A stretch of 64,000 nucleotides of DNA from Slackia heliotrinireducens DSM 20476. Its GTDB lineage: Bacteria; Actinomycetota; Coriobacteriia; Coriobacteriales; Eggerthellaceae. Positions 62,106 to 64,000 of the stretch are shown here, one piece after another. Location: the NCBI RefSeq assembly GCF_000023885.1, contig NC_013165.1, positions 2,356,001 through 2,420,000 on the forward strand, written 5' to 3'. The position numbers and the translations under genes were made by a program. Position 1 is the first letter of the stretch, and every line of letters begins with the position of its first letter. Under the pieces are notes generated by a model. It was not told where the DNA came from and made no database searches. It saw only the letters and a list, made by a program, of their open reading frames with translations.

Positions 62106-64000
62106 CTATGCCTTCTCAACGTCCACGAGGAACGCCTTGTACTCGGGAATGAAACTGTTGGGGTCGCCCACGTTGGGCGTCAGGTCGTTGACCACGTCGC
62201 CCGTGGAGTACATGTTGGTCCAGTCCCAATGGTGGATCATGCCCACCTGATGCACCGTCTCACCGTTGATGGTGAAGGGGCGGATGCGCTTGGTGACCAG
62301 GGCCTTCAGCACCACCGAACCGCGATTGTTGAACACGCGGACGTCGTCGTTGTTGGCGATGCCCTTCTCGGCGGCCAGCTCCTCGGACATCTCGATGAAC
62401 TGCTTCGGGGCGATTTCGTCCAGGACCGGGCACATGCGGGTCTGGGCGCCCGTCTGCCAGTGCTCGGTGATGGAGTAGGTGGTGGCCACGATCGGGTACT
62501 CGGCGTAGTCGCCCTTCTGCACCGACGCGTTGTCGGCGAACTTGATCATGGGCGAGTTCTGCAGGCCGTTGAGCACGTTGGAAGTCGGCGACTCCAGCGG
62601 CTCGTAATGCTCGGGCAGCGCCGCGTCCTTCATGCCCGTGGACAGGAAGTTCGCGTTCTGCTCCCACTTCATCATGAACGCCTTGTTGTTGGGCGGGATC
62701 ATCTCCACGGTGCCGTCGGCGTTGGTCTTCTTGAAGCCGAAGTCCGGGACGTCGTTGGTGATCCACTCGGTGCCGGTCCATTCCACCAGCACGCGGTCGG
62801 GGTTCCACGGCTTGCCGTTCATGTCGGCGGACGCGCGGTTGTAGATGATGCGGCGGTTGGCCGGCCATGCGAAGGCCCAGCTGGGGTACAGGCCCAGGTT
62901 GCCCGGGTCGTCATGCTCGCGGCGGCCGATGGGCTGCTGCGCCGGGTCGAGCGGGGCGTCGCTGTTGTTGTAGAAGCCGCCGTAAATCCACATGGCGTTG
63001 GCGGTGGAGCCGTCGGCAGCCAGGTTCGCGAAGGCGGGCAGCAGATCCACCTTGCCGCTCTCGAAGTCGGTGCCGTCCACATAGTAACCGTTCAAGGCCC
63101 AAGCCACAGGGCGCGGGTCGATGACGCCGTCCACGTAGTAATCCCACTTGGTGTTCAGGATGGGCTCGGGGCATGCGCCGCCTTCAGCCTTGTACAGCTC
63201 GACGATCTTCTTCCACAGAAGGTCGCACATCTCGTAGTCGGGCTTGGCGCCCCCTACCGGGTCGACGGCCTTGTAGCGCCACTGCAGCCAACGGCCGGAG
63301 TTCAGGATGGTGCCGCTCTTCTCGTAGATGAGGGCAGCAGGCAGGATGTAGCATTCCGTCTGGATGGATGCGGGATCCATGTCGGGCGCGCGCCAGAAGG
63401 ACGCGGTGGCCGTCTCGGTCCAGTCGGCCGCCACCAGCCAGTCCAGGTTGCACATGGCGTTGCGGATGAACTTGGTGTTCGGATCCGACGCGGCTGGGTT
63501 CTGGCCCCAGGCGAAGTAGCCCTTCATGATGCCCTGGTCCATCAGCTCGAAGGTGCCGATGGTGGTGAAGTCGGCGCCGTTCTTCGGGATCTTCGGCAGC
63601 CAGTCGTAGCCGTAGTCGTTCTCCAGCGTTGCGTGCTCGCCGAACCACTCCTTCAATCCGGAGATGAAGAACTTGGGCTTGTTGGTGTAGAAGCCGTCCG
63701 AATAGGTCTGGCCCTCAAGCCAGGTGCGCAGGTCGGGCGAATCCACCGCATGGGGCCACTTCAGGTAGCCCGGGAAGTCGAAGACCAGCATGGCCATGTC
63801 CGTGGCGCCCTGGACGTTGGGCTCGCCGCGCAGAGCGTTCAAGCCGCCGCCGGCCACGCCCACGTTGCCCAGGATCAGCTGGACCAGCGTCATGATGCGC
63901 GTGTTCTCTGAGCCGTAGTGATGCTGCGTCTGACCGAGCGCGTACAGGATGGTGCCGGACTTCTCAGGGGCGCCCGTGGAGGCGTAGGTCTTATAGACGA
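62106..64000 (-). CDS. Formate dehydrogenase alpha subunit, C-terminal part (partial)
   Basis: Molybdopterin oxidoreductase, cut by the right window edge; about 631 C-terminal codons are present. The frame stays open to base 64000 with SGTILYALGQTQHHYGSEN, typical of FdnG. LILGNVGVAGGGLNALRGEP, YILPAALIYEKSGTILNSGR, EWTGTEW and VFNNRGSVVLKALVTKRIRP fit the family. The active-site Cys or selenocysteine, the iron-sulfur motif and any twin-arginine signal lie outside the window. Followed by beta and gamma genes. Confidence 0.93.
   Translation of the reverse strand, partial: VYKTYASTGAPEKSGTILYALGQTQHHYGSENTRIMTLVQLILGNVGVAGGGLNALRGEPNVQGATDMAMLVFDFPGYLKWPHAVDSPDLRTWLEGQTYSDGFYTNKPKFFISGLKEWFGEHATLENDYGYDWLPKIPKNGADFTTIGTFELMDQGIMKGYFAWGQNPAASDPNTKFIRNAMCNLDWLVAADWTETATASFWRAPDMDPASIQTECYILPAALIYEKSGTILNSGRWLQWRYKAVDPVGGAKPDYEMCDLLWKKIVELYKAEGGACPEPILNTKWDYYVDGVIDPRPVAWALNGYYVDGTDFESGKVDLLPAFANLAADGSTANAMWIYGGFYNNSDAPLDPAQQPIGRREHDDPGNLGLYPSWAFAWPANRRIIYNRASADMNGKPWNPDRVLVEWTGTEWITNDVPDFGFKKTNADGTVEMIPPNNKAFMMKWEQNANFLSTGMKDAALPEHYEPLESPTSNVLNGLQNSPMIKFADNASVQKGDYAEYPIVATTYSITEHWQTGAQTRMCPVLDEIAPKQFIEMSEELAAEKGIANNDDVRVFNNRGSVVLKALVTKRIRPFTINGETVHQVGMIHHWDWTNMYSTGDVVNDLTPNVGDPNSFIPEYKAFLVDVEKA

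Overview
The window is a contiguous piece of a G+C-rich bacterial chromosome. Gene content and protein style point to a gut-type, strictly anaerobic actinomycete of the Coriobacteriia, most likely Eggerthellaceae. The pointers are a membrane-bound formate dehydrogenase, a selenocysteine-dependent glycine-reductase-type component B, many lipoproteins, flavinylation genes and Hanks-type kinases. The taxon is inferred from reading, not from a database comparison. About 62 protein genes are supported. No rRNA, complete tRNA, CRISPR array, insertion sequence or prophage was seen.

Layout, left to right. 21-3566: a MacAB-like ABC efflux operon (HlyD adaptor, ATPase, FtsX permease). 3784-7078: a compact extracytosolic flavin/electron-transfer locus: NusG-domain-II protein, ApbE flavin transferase, small FMN-binding lipoprotein, and an unusual fusion of a Gx-transporter (EetB-like) domain to an EcfT-like domain. 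7190-14262: peptidase, acetyltransferase, two efflux or uptake carriers, an NSS transporter and a small protein. 14259-21228: truA, dnaE and a SEC-C protein. 21362-28287: the complete F1Fo ATP synthase operon with a short epsilon subunit. 28424-34648: a deaminase, then the component-B reductase operon (YkvI-like transporter, grdX, grdE, selenoprotein grdB, ridA) with a TetR gene beside it. 34943-44027: housekeeping genes (glyA, rpiB, a lipase-glpK pair, prepilin peptidase, Sua5-type protein, mntP, nfo) and two tandem SlyD-like isomerases. 44148-49511: two paralogous membrane-anchored kinases (one with degenerate catalytic motifs), two paralogous helix-turn-helix proteins, two lipoproteins and a small membrane protein, all on one strand. 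49790-53267: a TetR/metal P-type ATPase/ZinT-like lipoprotein group. 53618-56984: gatCAB. 57316-59505: a lipoprotein and an AT-hook TetR regulator. 59595-64000: a formate dehydrogenase cluster running off the right edge.

How the parts connect. Formate oxidation feeds the membrane pool, the c subunit carries a proton-type site for ATP synthesis, and the flavin locus could pass electrons to extracytosolic acceptors. The grd operon supplies a substrate-specific reductase component that would need GrdA, GrdC and GrdD from elsewhere. glyA and ridA fit amino-acid metabolism around it.

The less usual parts are the EetB-EcfT fusion, the kinase/HTH/lipoprotein cluster, a two-copy inverted-repeat element at 8234-8448 and 58018-58238, several very long intergenic hairpins, a 60-bp tandem repeat between convergent genes, and a vestigial copy of the gatB 3' end. 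All calls come from reading the sequence; no alignments or profile searches were run.
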